Counted from the stretch's first letter, positions 28,233-37,512 are shown. The stretch: DNA of 64,000 nt from an uncultured Ruegeria sp. (GCF_947500045.1 NZ_CANMQQ010000001.1:186001-250000); one strand, 5' to 3'. Translations and numbers: made by a program. Notes: a model not told the origin generated them from the letters alone.

Positions 28233-29672
28233 CTACATCGTGGTTGGATCGTAGATTGAGGCGGGTAGGTCGAAGCCCCACAGACGGAACCGCTCTGAGA
28301 AGTGACTACGCACGCCCGTCGCAGTGAAATGACCGATAATCTTATTATCTGGCGTCAGTCCAACGCGTTGAAATTTAAACAATTCCTGCATTGAGATCAC
28401 ATCACCTTCCATCCCGGTAATTTCGGTGATCGAAGTCATGCGGCGCGAACCGTCTTGCAGACGGCTGGCCTGCACGATCAGGTTCACAGCGCTTGAGATC
28501 TGACTGCGAACGGCTTTGATCGGCATCTCGATTCCGGCCATGGCGATCATGTTTTCCAAACGCGAGATACCATCGCGGGCCGAGTTGGCGTGGATCGTGG
28601 TCATCGAACCGTCGTGACCTGTGTTCATAGCCTGCAACATGTCGATCACTTCGGCGCCACGCGTCTCACCCACGATAATGCGGTCGGGACGCATACGCAG
28701 GGCGTTTTTCAGACAGTCGCGCGGGCTAACCTCACCCTTGCCTTCCACGTTGGGTGGGCGGCTTTCCATGCGCCCCACGTGGGTCTGCTGAAGCTGAAGT
28801 TCCGCTGTATCCTCGATGGTCAGAATACGCTCGGCATCATCGATAAAGCCGGACAGGGCGTTGAGAGTTGTGGTCTTACCAGAACCGGTACCACCCGAAA
28901 CGATGATATTAAGACGAGTTGATACTGCTGCTTGCAAAAAGGCGGCCATTTCTTCGGTAAAGGCCCCGAAGTTTACCAGATCGTCGATGCCCAGCTTGTC
29001 CTTTTTGAACTTACGAATGGATACAAGCGAACCATCCACCGCAATCGGTGGAACCATCGCGTTGAAACGCGAACCATCGGCCAGGCGGGCGTCAACGTAG
29101 GGGTTGGATTCATCAACACGACGACCCACAGCGGACACGATCTTGTCGATGATCCGCATCAGGTGCTTTTCGTCTTTGAACGTGATGTCGCTGATTTCCA
29201 GCTTACCCGCACGTTCCACAAAGATCTGCTGTGGCCCGTTCACCAGAATATCGTTGACCGTGTCGTCCTGAAGCAAGGTTTCCAGTGGCCCAAGGCCAGT
29301 GACCTCATCGTAGAGTTCTTTGTTGAGCTGTGTGCGGTCTTCGCGGTTCAATACGATGTTGCGCGATTCCAGAACTTCGCTGGAAATTGCACTGATTTCC
29401 GAACGCAGCTCGGATTCTGCAGCTTTCTCAAGCGCCGCCAGGTTCAGGTTTTCAAGCAGTTCGCGGTGCAGCTCCAGCTTGATTTCACCCAAACGCTCTT
29501 TGCGTTTACGTTCTTTGTCGTTGGTGGAAAATTCCGCGACCTTCTTCTGGACCGGTTTGCGCACGACATTGGTTGAGGCGGACGCCGCGGCGGGCGCGGC
29601 GGCCTCGGCCTTTTCTGGCGCCGGGGTTTGAACCGGCTGCGCTGTAGGCTGTTTCTTGTATCTTGAAAACAC
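28233..29672 (-). CDS. tadA: Tad pilus assembly ATPase TadA/CpaF
   Basis: Hexameric secretion ATPase powering Flp pilus assembly. 479 residues. Variable Ala/Pro-rich N-terminus to about 45, then the CpaF domain. Walker [18 protein letters not shown] near 258-274, Walker [17 protein letters not shown] near 330-345, and the His box [10 protein letters not shown] near 357-366. Preceded by tadZ (18 bp) and followed by tadB. Confidence 0.97.
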   Translation of the reverse strand: MFSRYKKQPTAQPVQTPAPEKAEAAAPAAASASTNVVRKPVQKKVAEFSTNDKERKRKERLGEIKLELHRELLENLNLAALEKAAESELRSEISAISSEVLESRNIVLNREDRTQLNKELYDEVTGLGPLETLLQDDTVNDILVNGPQQIFVERAGKLEISDITFKDEKHLMRIIDKIVSAVGRRVDESNPYVDARLADGSRFNAMVPPIAVDGSLVSIRKFKKDKLGIDDLVNFGAFTEEMAAFLQAAVSTRLNIIVSGGTGSGKTTTLNALSGFIDDAERILTIEDTAELQLQQTHVGRMESRPPNVEGKGEVSPRDCLKNALRMRPDRIIVGETRGAEVIDMLQAMNTGHDGSMTTIHANSARDGISRLENMIAMAGIEMPIKAVRSQISSAVNLIVQASRLQDGSRRMTSITEITGMEGDVISMQELFKFQRVGLTPDNKIIGHFTATGVRSHFSERFRLWGFDLPASIYDPTTM

Positions 29673-29690
29673 GGCAGCTCCCCTTTTGTG

Positions 29691-30926
29691 TTATGCTGCT
29701 TCAGCGTCGCTGCTGCCCAGGCTGTGAAGCGATTGGGCAAGTTTAGCGATTTCACGACGTAGCGGATTCTTGGCGGCTGAGTTGGCCAACGGCAGACCAT
29801 GATCGCCGCTTTGCATGACCGCCTTGCCGCCGTCGGGCAGAAGCAGGTCAATCGAAATACCCAGGCTCTCGCCCATGCGTTTTACCCGACCTTTTCCGTT
29901 AAGGTCGGTGAATTTCGGAGCCCTGTTCATGGCGAACCGCAACTTGTTAAAAGGCAATTCTTCTGCTTGCAGAGCCCGCTTCAGACGCAAAGCGTTCTGG
30001 GCAGAACGCATATCCAGTTCGATAAGCGCAAAATAAACATGAGAGGCCTGTAGAACAGTTTCGGACCAGTGGACCAGCGTTTTTGGCATGTCGACAACGA
30101 CATAGTCGAAGTGGCTGCGTGCTGTGTCGATCACGCGCTGGATATCCTCAGGGTTGATAATGTCCAGCGGCACCATGTCAGAAGGGGCCGTCAGAACCTG
30201 CAGTTTGTCTTCGAATGTTTGCAGCGCCTGTCCAAAGGACTCCTCGTCCATGGAATCCGTGTCCGAAAGCATTTCGAACACTGCTTCGTGACGCGGCAAG
30301 TCCAAAAAGGTTGAGATGCTGCCATATTGAAGGTCCAGATCGATCAAGCATACTTTAGGGGCTTCCTTGGCCGAGACCGTTGCCAGTTCCCACGCCAGAT
30401 TCACAGCCATCGTTGTTGAACCGACACCGCCAGCAAGACCTTGGACCACAAACAAGGCACCTTCTTTTGATGTGCCATTGGCCAGCGGAGAAGCGGCGGG
30501 CTGCGGTGCGGCAACCGGATCAGGCTTATTCATCCGCTCAATCGCTTCCTGAAGTTCGTTTTCTGGAAGAGGGTAGGGGACAAACTCATCAGCACCTTTG
30601 CGCAAAAGCTGGTGCAGCGAGGCCGGAGTGACATCTTCGGCGATCAGAACAACCTTAATGCTCTTTTCCTTGGCCCGCATGATGATTTCACCCATCATGG
30701 TCAGGTTGTCTTCGTCATCACCATCCAGCGCCAAGGCAACAAATTGTAGCGATTCCGCTTCGGGCTGGCTAAAGAAGGCAAGCGCTTCGGCAAATCCCAG
30801 ATCACCCCAGCGTTCACCCAGCGCAGCTTCCATGTCTTCGATCAACAGATCGAAATTCTGGACATCACGGCTGATGGTGCATGCCAGAATGGCGTCATTT
30901 TCATCTTGCAGCGTCGCGCTCGTCAT
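29691..30926 (-). CDS. tadZ: Pilus localisation ATPase TadZ/CpaE
   Basis: 411 residues from the ATG at 30926 with GAGGA eight bases before it; a GTG two codons upstream is possible. N-terminal receiver-like domain to about 130, then a ParA/MinD-type ATPase domain with the deviant P-loop QGLAGGVGSTTMAVNLAWEL, which lacks the usual Lys after Gly, and the DLDLQYGSISTFLDLP switch region. CpaE/TadZ proteins mark the pole where pili form. A 204-bp spacer with two inverted repeats precedes it. Confidence 0.92.
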   Translation of the reverse strand: MTSATLQDENDAILACTISRDVQNFDLLIEDMEAALGERWGDLGFAEALAFFSQPEAESLQFVALALDGDDEDNLTMMGEIIMRAKEKSIKVVLIAEDVTPASLHQLLRKGADEFVPYPLPENELQEAIERMNKPDPVAAPQPAASPLANGTSKEGALFVVQGLAGGVGSTTMAVNLAWELATVSAKEAPKVCLIDLDLQYGSISTFLDLPRHEAVFEMLSDTDSMDEESFGQALQTFEDKLQVLTAPSDMVPLDIINPEDIQRVIDTARSHFDYVVVDMPKTLVHWSETVLQASHVYFALIELDMRSAQNALRLKRALQAEELPFNKLRFAMNRAPKFTDLNGKGRVKRMGESLGISIDLLLPDGGKAVMQSGDHGLPLANSAAKNPLRREIAKLAQSLHSLGSSDAEAA

Positions 30927-31003
30927 AAACACAATCCTCGTCGAGAGGGCTGAGCAAACCGGTTGAACGCGTAAGAAGTTTGTCCTGGTCTACTGTCGCC
31001 CGA

Positions 31004-31023
31004 TGCGGTCAATTTTGGCCGCA
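31004..31023. promoter_or_regulatory. Palindrome upstream of tadZ
   Basis: TGCGGTCAATTTTGGCCGCA: ends TGCGG/CCGCA pair exactly and the inner bases are near-symmetric. It lies 78 bp upstream of the tadZ start in a 204-bp spacer inside the tad operon. Operator-like, protein unknown. Confidence 0.35.
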
Positions 31024-31093
31024 GGTCACCCATTTGTTCACAATGTTGCTTGGAAGTGGGGCGAGAATTGGGCGCAAAAGAACCAATTGTAGG

Positions 31094-31120
31094 GAAATGG
31101 GCGACAATGCCGCCCATTTC
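31094..31120. other. Stem-loop between OmpA-like gene and tadZ
   Basis: Perfect 10-bp inverted repeat GAAATGGGCG / CGCCCATTTC with a 7-base loop, starting 11 bp past the stop of the OmpA-like gene. No T-run follows in the direction of transcription, so it is more likely a 3'-end stabiliser or processing site than a terminator. Confidence 0.5.
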
Positions 31121-31130
31121 TTAGGTATTA

Positions 31131-31751
31131 TTATTCAGCTGAATCGCTTTCACCGATTTGGATGAAGCTGATGGGTGCCGCGCTGGAGATGTATTCGCGG
31201 TAAATCACGTCAGCGTATTTTCCATCCAGAAGGTTCGGGTGGCGATCAACAAAACCTGAAACTTCTGTAACCGTGCGACGGTTGCGTCGATCCCGGTCAG
31301 AAGTTGCCACAAGAGGCCTGGATTTTCCAAAAGAAACAACAGCTTCCAGCCGCGAACGAGAGATTCCCTGCCGCGTCAGGAATGCAACAGCAGCGTTGGC
31401 GCGGCGTTGACCCAGACGATTGTTATAGGCAGTTGAACCCACAGCATCGGTATGGCCGTAAACGCGGAATCGCGCCTCGGGGAACTGTTTGATCCACGCG
31501 GCCTGCTGCAGCAAGATACGTTGCGCTGATGCGTCCAGCTGGGCGCTATCAAACGCAAAGTTGATCTGCGTCGGAACCTCGGCAGCGAATCGCTGAGCCA
31601 AGATCTGGCCATACGTCAGCTCGCCATTCATGACCTGAATGTTGTTCAGCGTCGCGTTTCCGAAAGTGCCCTGATCGATCTCATACCCAGCTTCACGAGT
31701 ACAGCCGGCGACAGCAACCGAAAGGCCCAGTGTAATGATCCACTTTTCCAT
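31131..31751 (-). CDS. OmpA-like lipoprotein in the tad locus
   Basis: 206 residues from the ATG at 31751 (AGGAGG upstream). Signal peptide with lipobox VAGC (Cys17), then an OmpA C-terminal domain: INFAFDSAQLDASAQRIL, VYGHTDAVGSTAYNNRLGQR and RRNRRTVTEV. It should be an outer-membrane lipoprotein binding peptidoglycan. It lies 16 bp after the secretin gene, so it may brace the secretin against the wall. Similar OmpA-like proteins occur in tad loci of related bacteria. An upstream in-frame extension of 38 residues was rejected. Confidence 0.88.
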   Translation of the reverse strand: MEKWIITLGLSVAVAGCTREAGYEIDQGTFGNATLNNIQVMNGELTYGQILAQRFAAEVPTQINFAFDSAQLDASAQRILLQQAAWIKQFPEARFRVYGHTDAVGSTAYNNRLGQRRANAAVAFLTRQGISRSRLEAVVSFGKSRPLVATSDRDRRNRRTVTEVSGFVDRHPNLLDGKYADVIYREYISSAAPISFIQIGESDSAE

Positions 31752-31767
31752 TGGTCCTATCCTCCTA

Positions 31768-33174
31768 TCAATCCAGAACATAGCCATAGGATGCGCCAAA
31801 GTCCTGTTTGGCCACTTCCGAGGCGGCGCCGCTTCCAGCGCGTTGAGTTCGGGCGACTTTACCATTCACGAAAAGATCGAACTCGCTAGGCGGTTTGACC
31901 CGATCTGTCGGCAGTGCAAGCGCTTCACCACGTGTGGGCGAAACTAGGTGTGCAGTGACGATGATGATCAGTTCGCTTTGCTGGCGCCGGTATTCAGCGC
32001 TGCGGAAAAGGGCACCAAGAACCGGTACATCACCCAGCCACGGAACCTGACTGTTCAGATCGGTAAAGTCATCTTGGATCAAGCCAGCAATCGCAAAACT
32101 CTCACCGTCGTTTAACTCGATCGTCGTCCGCGTAGTTCGCGAAATAAAGCTTGGAACATTGTCACCGTTGATCGAGAAATCGGAGTTCGGATCGATGGTC
32201 GACACCGATGCCCCCATTTCCAGATTGATGAGATCGCCGTCGACGACGCGCGGTACAAACAAGAGCTGTACGCCGAAGGCCCGATATTCGATGGCAACCA
32301 CGCCATCGCCCTGTGGAACAGGGATCGGCACTTCGCCGCCTGCCAGAAACTCGGCTTCCTGACCAGATAAGGCCGAAAGATTCGGTTCCGCCAAACTACG
32401 GACCAGACCTTTGGTTTCAAGTGCTTCGAGCAACAGGCGAACCTGCGTCGAGCCCGCGCCGAAACCAAACAGGATGGCACCCGTGTTGGTCTGAACAAGC
32501 GGGATGTTGTTTGCCAATGCGTTGTTCAGGGTCCCTTGGGTATTTAGTCCATTAAAGCCAGCGGTTACGTCTCCGCCGCCAAATCCCAATGATGCTGACA
32601 GGTTCTTGGCAACCGAACGGTTCATCTCGGCGAAGCGGACTTTCAGCATGACCTGCTGCACGCCGCCGACACTCATCAGGTTCGATACACGCTCTGGCGC
32701 GTAGCGTTCGGCCAACTCAAGCGCGCGCGCAAGTTTGGCGCTGCTGGAGACTGTGCCAGACAGGACGATGCCATCGTTAGCGGTACGTACCTCGATGCGC
32801 TCATTCGGCAAAATCTGACGCAGCCGCTCTTTGAACTCCGAGACGTCTGGGGAAACGCGAACACGCACGTTTGTGATCAGATTTCCCGCGCCATCAAACA
32901 TCGTTAGTGTGGTTATGCCAGGTGCGCGACCAAGCACATAAATTGTCCGATCGGACAAAGTTGAGATATCAGCAATGCCTGCGTTGGCAATGCTGATGTC
33001 GGCAAAGGGTTGTTCACTCTCTACCACAATTGCGCGGTTAACCGAGACGTCCAGCGATTCTGCTGTGCCCTTTTTAACCACGCGAAGATTTTGAGCCCAT
33101 GCGGCATCGCCGATTGGACTCACAACAAGCGACAACCCCAGCAGGGTTGCGCTGATCCAGGAACGTATTGTCAT
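31768..33174 (-). CDS. rcpA: Tad pilus secretin RcpA/CpaC
   Basis: Outer-membrane pore for the Flp pilus. 468 residues from the ATG at 33174 (GCAGG ribosome site), with a signal peptide ending near DAAWAQ. An N-terminal BON/pilus-associated domain (about 30-170, with VRVSPDVSEFKERL) is followed by the secretin domain (about 225-440), whose signature includes VPWLGDVPVLGALFRS near 384-399. The call rests on order and these motifs. Confidence 0.94.
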   Translation of the reverse strand: MTIRSWISATLLGLSLVVSPIGDAAWAQNLRVVKKGTAESLDVSVNRAIVVESEQPFADISIANAGIADISTLSDRTIYVLGRAPGITTLTMFDGAGNLITNVRVRVSPDVSEFKERLRQILPNERIEVRTANDGIVLSGTVSSSAKLARALELAERYAPERVSNLMSVGGVQQVMLKVRFAEMNRSVAKNLSASLGFGGGDVTAGFNGLNTQGTLNNALANNIPLVQTNTGAILFGFGAGSTQVRLLLEALETKGLVRSLAEPNLSALSGQEAEFLAGGEVPIPVPQGDGVVAIEYRAFGVQLLFVPRVVDGDLINLEMGASVSTIDPNSDFSINGDNVPSFISRTTRTTIELNDGESFAIAGLIQDDFTDLNSQVPWLGDVPVLGALFRSAEYRRQQSELIIIVTAHLVSPTRGEALALPTDRVKPPSEFDLFVNGKVARTQRAGSGAASEVAKQDFGASYGYVLD

Positions 33175-33317
33175 GTGACCTGCCTCTCCGATCACCACTC
33201 GATTTTTATTGGGTCTTATGCCCTATGTTTTGAACCCTGCGTCAATTCCGGATTTATTGCAATAATCAATGGTTTCCGGAATTTTCCTTATGTGGATTAT
33301 TCGCAACAACAAAGTGA

Positions 33318-33344
33318 AAAGGCCGCGCAAATTGCGCGACCTTT
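33318..33344 (-). terminator. Terminator-like hairpin between cpaB and rcpA
   Basis: Read on the minus strand: AAAGGTCGCGCA, loop ATT, TGCGCGGCCTTT, a 12-bp stem with one G-T wobble, then TTCACTTT. It starts 26 bp past the cpaB stop. Likely a partial terminator that tapers expression toward rcpA, since the operon continues in the same direction. Confidence 0.6.
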
Positions 33345-33369
33345 GGATCGTTAACGGTTTGAATTGACG

Positions 33370-34251
33370 TTAATTTGTGCAGGGAATTGGGGTTTCGACA
33401 GTCTCACCTCCCCGGCGCGTCCGGATAGTGCAAACCTTCTTCGCGGGCACAACCGGTGCTGGTGCGCGTTCTTGGATCCCCAAAAGCGACTGCTGGTCTA
33501 CTTCGACAACTTCGGCAACTTCATCATCCTGAACTCCGACAAGCGCCAATGACATACTACCGGTGTTCTGGGCCTGAGCCAAAGCCGCAATTTGCTGTGA
33601 GGTGGCTGCTACTGTTACTGTTCGGGCAATTGTTGTCCCCGTAACATCCGATCCTGCGATCTGGTCGACCGCTACCAATTCAATGTTCGTCAGAACCAAA
33701 CGAGTGATTTCGCCGCGTCCTGCATCCGAAGTGCCGCGCAGCGACCCCGTCCAATATACATCAACCGTATCACCTGGGCGTAGGAAACCCGAAACGCCAG
33801 AAGCCACGTCGACTCTAAGCGCGAAGGCACGCATGCCTTTGGGTAACTGCGACCTGAGACCAGCCGTTTCGCCCGGATTGGTGATCTTTACTTCCATGAT
33901 GGCTTCGTCTTTTTCCATCGCACGGAGTACGAATCGCTCGTTGTTCTTGGTGTCAGGGAACAAGACTGCCACATCAACGAAGGTGCCTTCGGGGATGGCG
34001 TCTTCTGGCCATTGAACAGTGCGAACGTCTTCTTCGTTCAGACGTTCACCATATTTGAGAGAGCGGGTGGATACCAAGACATCGACCGTCGGTACAACAC
34101 CCGCTTTTGCATTTGCCAGCGCCTCTTCACGCAGTTTCCGTTCTTTCGCAAGTTTAACCTGGTTTTCGGTTATATACTCGCGTGCCATATAGACAGCACC
34201 ACCAGCCAGAGCGACCCCGATGATAAGAACAAGTCCAAAAACAGCTCGCAT
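33370..34251 (-). CDS. cpaB: Flp pilus assembly protein CpaB/RcpC
   Basis: 293 residues from the ATG at 34251 (GAGGG four bases before). N-terminal signal anchor (about 4-24), then an SAF domain (about 49-115, RSLKYGERLNEEDVRTVQWP) and the RcpC/CpaB domain with FALRVDVASGVSGFLRPGDTVDV near 142-164 (split here for length). Periplasmic, thought to modulate secretin or pilin passage. It is the third gene after two pilin genes. Confidence 0.92.
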   Translation of the reverse strand: MRAVFGLVLIIGVALAGGAVYMAREYITENQVKLAKERKLREEALANAKAGVVPTVDVLVSTRSLKYGERLNEEDVRTVQWPEDAIPEGTFVDVAVLFPDTKNNERFVLRAMEKDEAIMEVKITNPGETAGLRSQLPKGMRAFALRVDVASGVSGFLRPGDTVDVYWTGSLRGTSDAGRGEITRLVLTNIELVAVDQIAGSDVTGTTIARTVTVAATSQQIAALAQAQNTGSMSLALVGVQDDEVAEVVEVDQQSLLGIQERAPAPVVPAKKVCTIRTRRGGETVETPIPCTN

Positions 34252-34422
34252 TTGACCCTCGCCGTGTTTTTTCAATCAAGTGTAGCGGTGTTAGACCGCG
34301 ACGGTTCAACGGCTACCTTATGAGTTAATTGTGTCCAAAAATGGGACAATCCCAACTATTTCCGTAATTTCCAAGAGAGCTTGCATCACAGCGGAGTGTG
34401 ACACCAAGTTCACATATCGACT

Positions 34423-34620
34423 TTAGTCGAAACTAATCTGTTGAACTTCCATTGAGGAAAGCGCTTGGCCAGTTTGTTCGTCGACACTTCGGACGCCTTC
34501 ATTCAATAGCGTATACATCATTCCGCCGATTGCCACGATCGCAGCAGTCAATACAACCCAATCCACGGTTACTGCGCCGCTTTCGTCGAGTGCAAATTTT
34601 TTGAATGTGCTGAACATCAT
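34423..34620 (-). CDS. Flp/Fap-type pilin-like protein 2
   Basis: 65 residues. A short basic leader (FSTFKKFALDESGA) precedes VTVDWVVLTAAIVAIGGMMY, the hydrophobic assembly helix. The GAVTVDWVVLTAA core is shared with the pilin gene just upstream (34710-34904), but the tail is different and acidic (SSMEVQQISFD). Probably a minor or alternative pilin. It lies beyond a strong terminator, so it is likely expressed at lower level. Confidence 0.82.
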   Translation of the reverse strand: MMFSTFKKFALDESGAVTVDWVVLTAAIVAIGGMMYTLLNEGVRSVDEQTGQALSSMEVQQISFD

Positions 34621-34645
34621 ATCACACCGCGCTAAGAAACCTTTG

Positions 34646-34681
34646 AAAAAGGGGCCATGTCTTCAGAAAAGACATGGCCCC
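34646..34681 (-). terminator. Strong terminator between the two pilin genes
   Basis: Perfect 13-bp stem GGGGCCATGTCTT / AAGACATGGCCCC (34651-34663 with 34669-34681), loop CAGAA. In the minus direction it is followed by TTTTTC. It lies 28 bp past the stop of pilin 1, so most pilin 1 transcripts should stop here. Confidence 0.9.
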
Positions 34682-34709
34682 CACATTAGATACCAGAGTC
34701 TGGCAGAAA

Positions 34710-34904
34710 TTAGTTGGTGTTCGGTGTGGTAACAGTGATGCCCGACAGCGAGCTGCTGATGTTGCCAGCCAGAGCACTTGCACCGGTCTGAACCTGATTA
34801 TATGCGATGGCTGCCAGTGCAACAACGGCTGCGGTCAGAACGACCCAGTCTACAGTTACGGCGCCGTCTTCGTCTTTGCGGAAGTTCTTGATGAACTTGA
34901 TCAT
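34710..34904 (-). CDS. flp: Flp-type major pilin
   Basis: 64 residues: basic leader MIKFIKNFRKDEDGA, cleavage expected after the Gly, then VTVDWVVLTAAVVALAAIAY and a Thr/Ser/Asn-rich tail. This is the pattern of small Flp/type IVb pilins, though the usual ATAIEY start is VTVDW here. An AGGAGG ribosome site precedes the ATG at 34904. First gene of the tad locus, followed by a strong terminator, as expected for an abundant structural protein. Confidence 0.88.
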   Translation of the reverse strand: MIKFIKNFRKDEDGAVTVDWVVLTAAVVALAAIAYNQVQTGASALAGNISSSLSGITVTTPNTN

Positions 34905-35256
34905 GTTACGTCCCTCCTAAAGGATCAAAAAGTAATTAACCTCGGCGTCTTTCAGAGCTTTCTCTCTCAGTCCGCTCCCGATCGTCTCGGCATGGATACA
35001 TATTTGACCTTTGTGCGTGGCAGGAATTGGGCCAAACCAATATTTTTTTGCTCAAAGCTTAAGATTTTATTCGTTTTTCTTGTAGTCCATTGTATTAAAA
35101 CAAAAATTATCCAACCTTTTTTCTTACGCTGACCGATGGGCGATGCAAAATAGCGGCAAATGAGGCGAAATTGCCCCATTTCACGTTGTTTTTCTGGTGT
35201 GACAGGCCGCTATAAGGTTCAAAATGCTTTAAAAGATAAGAAATCGAGGCAGGCAA
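34905..35256. other. Divergent promoter region, flp / lytic transglycosylase
   Basis: 352 bp, clearly A/T-richer than the neighbouring genes (runs of T and A near 35041-35125). It must carry promoters for the pilin operon (minus) and the transglycosylase gene (plus). An imperfect hairpin AAATGaGGC / GCCcCATTT lies at 35158-35181. No gene or certain -35/-10 pair was found. Confidence 0.6.
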
Positions 35257-36123
35257 ATGTATTTCCGGGACGCAATCTTTTGCGCAGGTACGGTGGTGTT
35301 TCTAATGTCAGGGGCAATAACCGTTTCTGCGACCGAGATAGAACCACGCGGTGTCTATAAGCGTATCAAGGCCCCCGAACCGGGCTCACGGCCGCGCGTG
35401 ACAATTCAGATCACACCCGAACAACATGCGACATCACCGTCGGCTCCCAGTACCGGAGTTGAGCTGGAGGAGCCAGAAGTTACAACCCCCGCGACAGTAC
35501 CGCCATCAATCCCACCGAAGATTGCCGGTACAACCAAGCCGGTCGGAAGCTATCAGGCTTTCTGGAGTCGAATCTCACCCGATCTAGCGCAGGCAAATGC
35601 AGGGCGGCTTGCAGAAGCTGTTCAGGCATTGACAACGACGGATGTGGCGGCACCACGACTGCAAACGCTTCAGGACATCGCGGACAAGCGCGGAGTGGAC
35701 ATTCTGCGTTCGACCGTCGGCACCAATGTCTCGCCTGCGCTTGTGCTGGCGGTAATTTCGGTGGAATCGGCCGGAAAGACTCAGGCGGTAAGTTCTGCAG
35801 GGGCGCAAGGGTTGATGCAGCTGATGCCAGCCACCGCCGAGCGCTTTGGGGTCACAGACAGCTTGAAGCCAGAACAGAACATCGAAGGCGGGGTCAAATA
35901 CCTGCATTGGCTGATGGAGGAATTCGGGAACGACCCGATTCTCGTGCTTGCAGGTTACAATGCAGGTGAGGGCGCAGTGCATAAGCACAGTGGCGTGCCG
36001 CCCTATGCCGAGACCAGAGACTACGTGCCCAAGGTACTTGCCGCGTTTCAGGTCGCAAGTGCACTGTGCACGTCGACGCCACAGTTTGTTTCAGATCCCT
36101 GCGTATTTCAGGCCACAAACTAA
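35257..36123 (+). CDS. Lytic transglycosylase, SLT domain
   Basis: 288 residues; signal sequence to about residue 26 (ITVSATE), a Pro/Thr-rich linker to about 90, then an SLT/goose-type lysozyme domain at about 155-265. Catalytic Glu in VISVESAGKTQAVSSAGAQG, followed by LMQLMPATAERFGV and LAGYNAGEGAV, the standard SLT motifs. Cleaves peptidoglycan in the periplasm. Divergent from the flp pilin gene, so a role in opening the wall for the pilus is possible but unproven. Confidence 0.92.
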   Translation: MYFRDAIFCAGTVVFLMSGAITVSATEIEPRGVYKRIKAPEPGSRPRVTIQITPEQHATSPSAPSTGVELEEPEVTTPATVPPSIPPKIAGTTKPVGSYQAFWSRISPDLAQANAGRLAEAVQALTTTDVAAPRLQTLQDIADKRGVDILRSTVGTNVSPALVLAVISVESAGKTQAVSSAGAQGLMQLMPATAERFGVTDSLKPEQNIEGGVKYLHWLMEEFGNDPILVLAGYNAGEGAVHKHSGVPPYAETRDYVPKVLAAFQVASALCTSTPQFVSDPCVFQATN

Positions 36124-36125
36124 AA

Positions 36126-36148
36126 AGACCCGCGTCACAGCGGGCCTT
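36126..36148. terminator. Hairpin between convergent genes
   Basis: AAGaCCCGC / GCGGGcCTT with a GTCACA loop, three bases after the transglycosylase stop and followed by ATGTTTCTTT on the plus strand and TTTTA on the minus strand. Probably serves both convergent genes. Confidence 0.6.
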
Positions 36149-36167
36149 ATGTTTCTTTGGTACGAGG

Positions 36168-36794
36168 TCAATCGACAATCGTCGCCTGAGTCGCGGCCCT
36201 CAAATCCGCGTCGCTGACGCCATCGGCTAGTTCAACGATCTTCAGACCACCTTCGACAACATCAAGAACGCCCAGATTGGTGATGATGCGATCCACGACA
36301 CCCTGGCCGGTCAGTGGCAGGGTGCATTCTTTCAGCACTTTTGAGTCGCCGTGCTTGTTGGTGTGATCCATGACCACGATCACGCGACCTACACCAGCCA
36401 CCAGATCCATTGCGCCACCCATGCCTTTGACCAGCTTGCCGGGAATCATCCAGTTGGCCAGATCACCCTTCTCGTCCACTTCCATAGCGCCCAAAATCGC
36501 AGCAGCGATTTTGCCGCCCCGGATCATGGCGAATGAGGTTGCGCTGTCAAAATAAGATGTACGGGACAGTTCGGTGATCGTCTGCTTGCCTGCGTTGATA
36601 AGATCAGCATCTTCTTCGCCCTCGTAAGGGAAGGGGCCCATGCCCAGCATCCCGTTCTCGGACTGCAACGTGATATCCTTGTCACCCACATAGTTCGCCA
36701 CCAGCGTCGGAATACCAATGCCGAGGTTCACATACATGCCGTCTTCCAGCTCTTGAGCTGCGCGTGCGGCCATCTGATTGCGGTCCCAGGGCAT
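36168..36794 (-). CDS. 3-oxoacid CoA-transferase subunit B
   Basis: 208 residues from the ATG at 36794, which overlaps the subunit A stop (TAATG). Beta subunit of the succinyl-CoA:3-ketoacid or acetoacetyl-CoA transferase family. The catalytic Glu lies in LQSENGMLGMGP near 43-54, and NLGIGIPTLV near 22-31 is conserved. Activates acetoacetate or 3-oxoadipate for entry into acetyl-CoA. The substrate cannot be told from sequence alone (ScoB, AtoA and PcaJ are close). Confidence 0.93.
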   Translation of the reverse strand: MPWDRNQMAARAAQELEDGMYVNLGIGIPTLVANYVGDKDITLQSENGMLGMGPFPYEGEEDADLINAGKQTITELSRTSYFDSATSFAMIRGGKIAAAILGAMEVDEKGDLANWMIPGKLVKGMGGAMDLVAGVGRVIVVMDHTNKHGDSKVLKECTLPLTGQGVVDRIITNLGVLDVVEGGLKIVELADGVSDADLRAATQATIVD

Positions 36795-37498
36795 TATGCG
36801 TCCTCCTTCTTGCGGGTGGTGCGCTGTTCGATGCGCTTTTCGTGGCTGCCTTGAATGATGCGGTGCACATAGATGCCAGGCAGATGGATGCTGTCCGGGT
36901 CCAGTGAGCCGCGCGGGACGATCTCTTCGACCTCGGCCACACAGATTTTTCCGCAGGTCGCCGCGGGCACATTGAAGTTGCGGGCTGTTTTGCGAAACAC
37001 AAGGTTGCCGGTGTCGTCCGCTTTCCATGCCTTGACGATGGCGAGGTCAGCGAAGATGCCTTCCTCAAGTATATAGGTTTCGCCGTTGAACTCTTTGTGC
37101 TCTTTGCCGTCGGCAATAACGGTGCCCACACCGGTTTTGGTATAGAAACCGGGGATGCCTGCGCCGCCGGCCCGCATACGTTCGGCCAGTGTGCCTTGCG
37201 GGTTGAATTCCAGCTCAAGCTCGCCGCTTAGGTACTGGCGCATGAATTCGGCATTTTCGCCCACGTATGAGCTGATCATCTTCCTGACCTGCTTGGTCTG
37301 CAGCAAGATGCCGATGCCGAAATCATCCACCCCGGCGTTGTTCGACGCAAAGGTCAGATCCTTGGCACCCGAAGTCTTGATCGCCTCAAGCAGCAACTCC
37401 GGGATTCCGCACAGGCCAAACCCGCCTGCCGCGATCAACATGCCATCCGAGATCACTCCATCGAGCGCCTCGTTGGCATTGGCATAGATTTTCTTCAT
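36794..37498 (-). CDS. 3-oxoacid CoA-transferase subunit A
   Basis: 234 residues from the ATG at 37498 (GGGAGAG ribosome site). Alpha subunit: the glycine-rich CoA loop [12 protein letters not shown] near 25-36, [18 protein letters not shown] near 49-66, and [15 protein letters not shown] near 112-126. Forms a heterodimer with the overlapping subunit B. A 9-bp inverted repeat lies just upstream of the start. Confidence 0.94.
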   Translation of the reverse strand: MKKIYANANEALDGVISDGMLIAAGGFGLCGIPELLLEAIKTSGAKDLTFASNNAGVDDFGIGILLQTKQVRKMISSYVGENAEFMRQYLSGELELEFNPQGTLAERMRAGGAGIPGFYTKTGVGTVIADGKEHKEFNGETYILEEGIFADLAIVKAWKADDTGNLVFRKTARNFNVPAATCGKICVAEVEEIVPRGSLDPDSIHLPGIYVHRIIQGSHEKRIEQRTTRKKEDA

Positions 37499-37512
37499 GG
37501 AAAACTCTCCCA

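Noticed and set aside
34921..34945. Single TTAAC/GTTAAT half-site before flp, suggestive of CtrA.
   Set aside because: Only one half of the TTAA-N7-TTAA pattern is present; a half-site alone is expected by chance in A/T-rich sequence.
35010..35040. Possible sigma-54 (-24 GG / -12 GC) promoter for the flp operon on the minus strand (TTGGCCCAATTCCTGCC).
   Set aside because: The GG-N10-GC spacing is met, but the flanking consensus (TGGCAC and TTGCA) is poor and it lies more than 100 bp from the start codon. It is too weak to list as a site.
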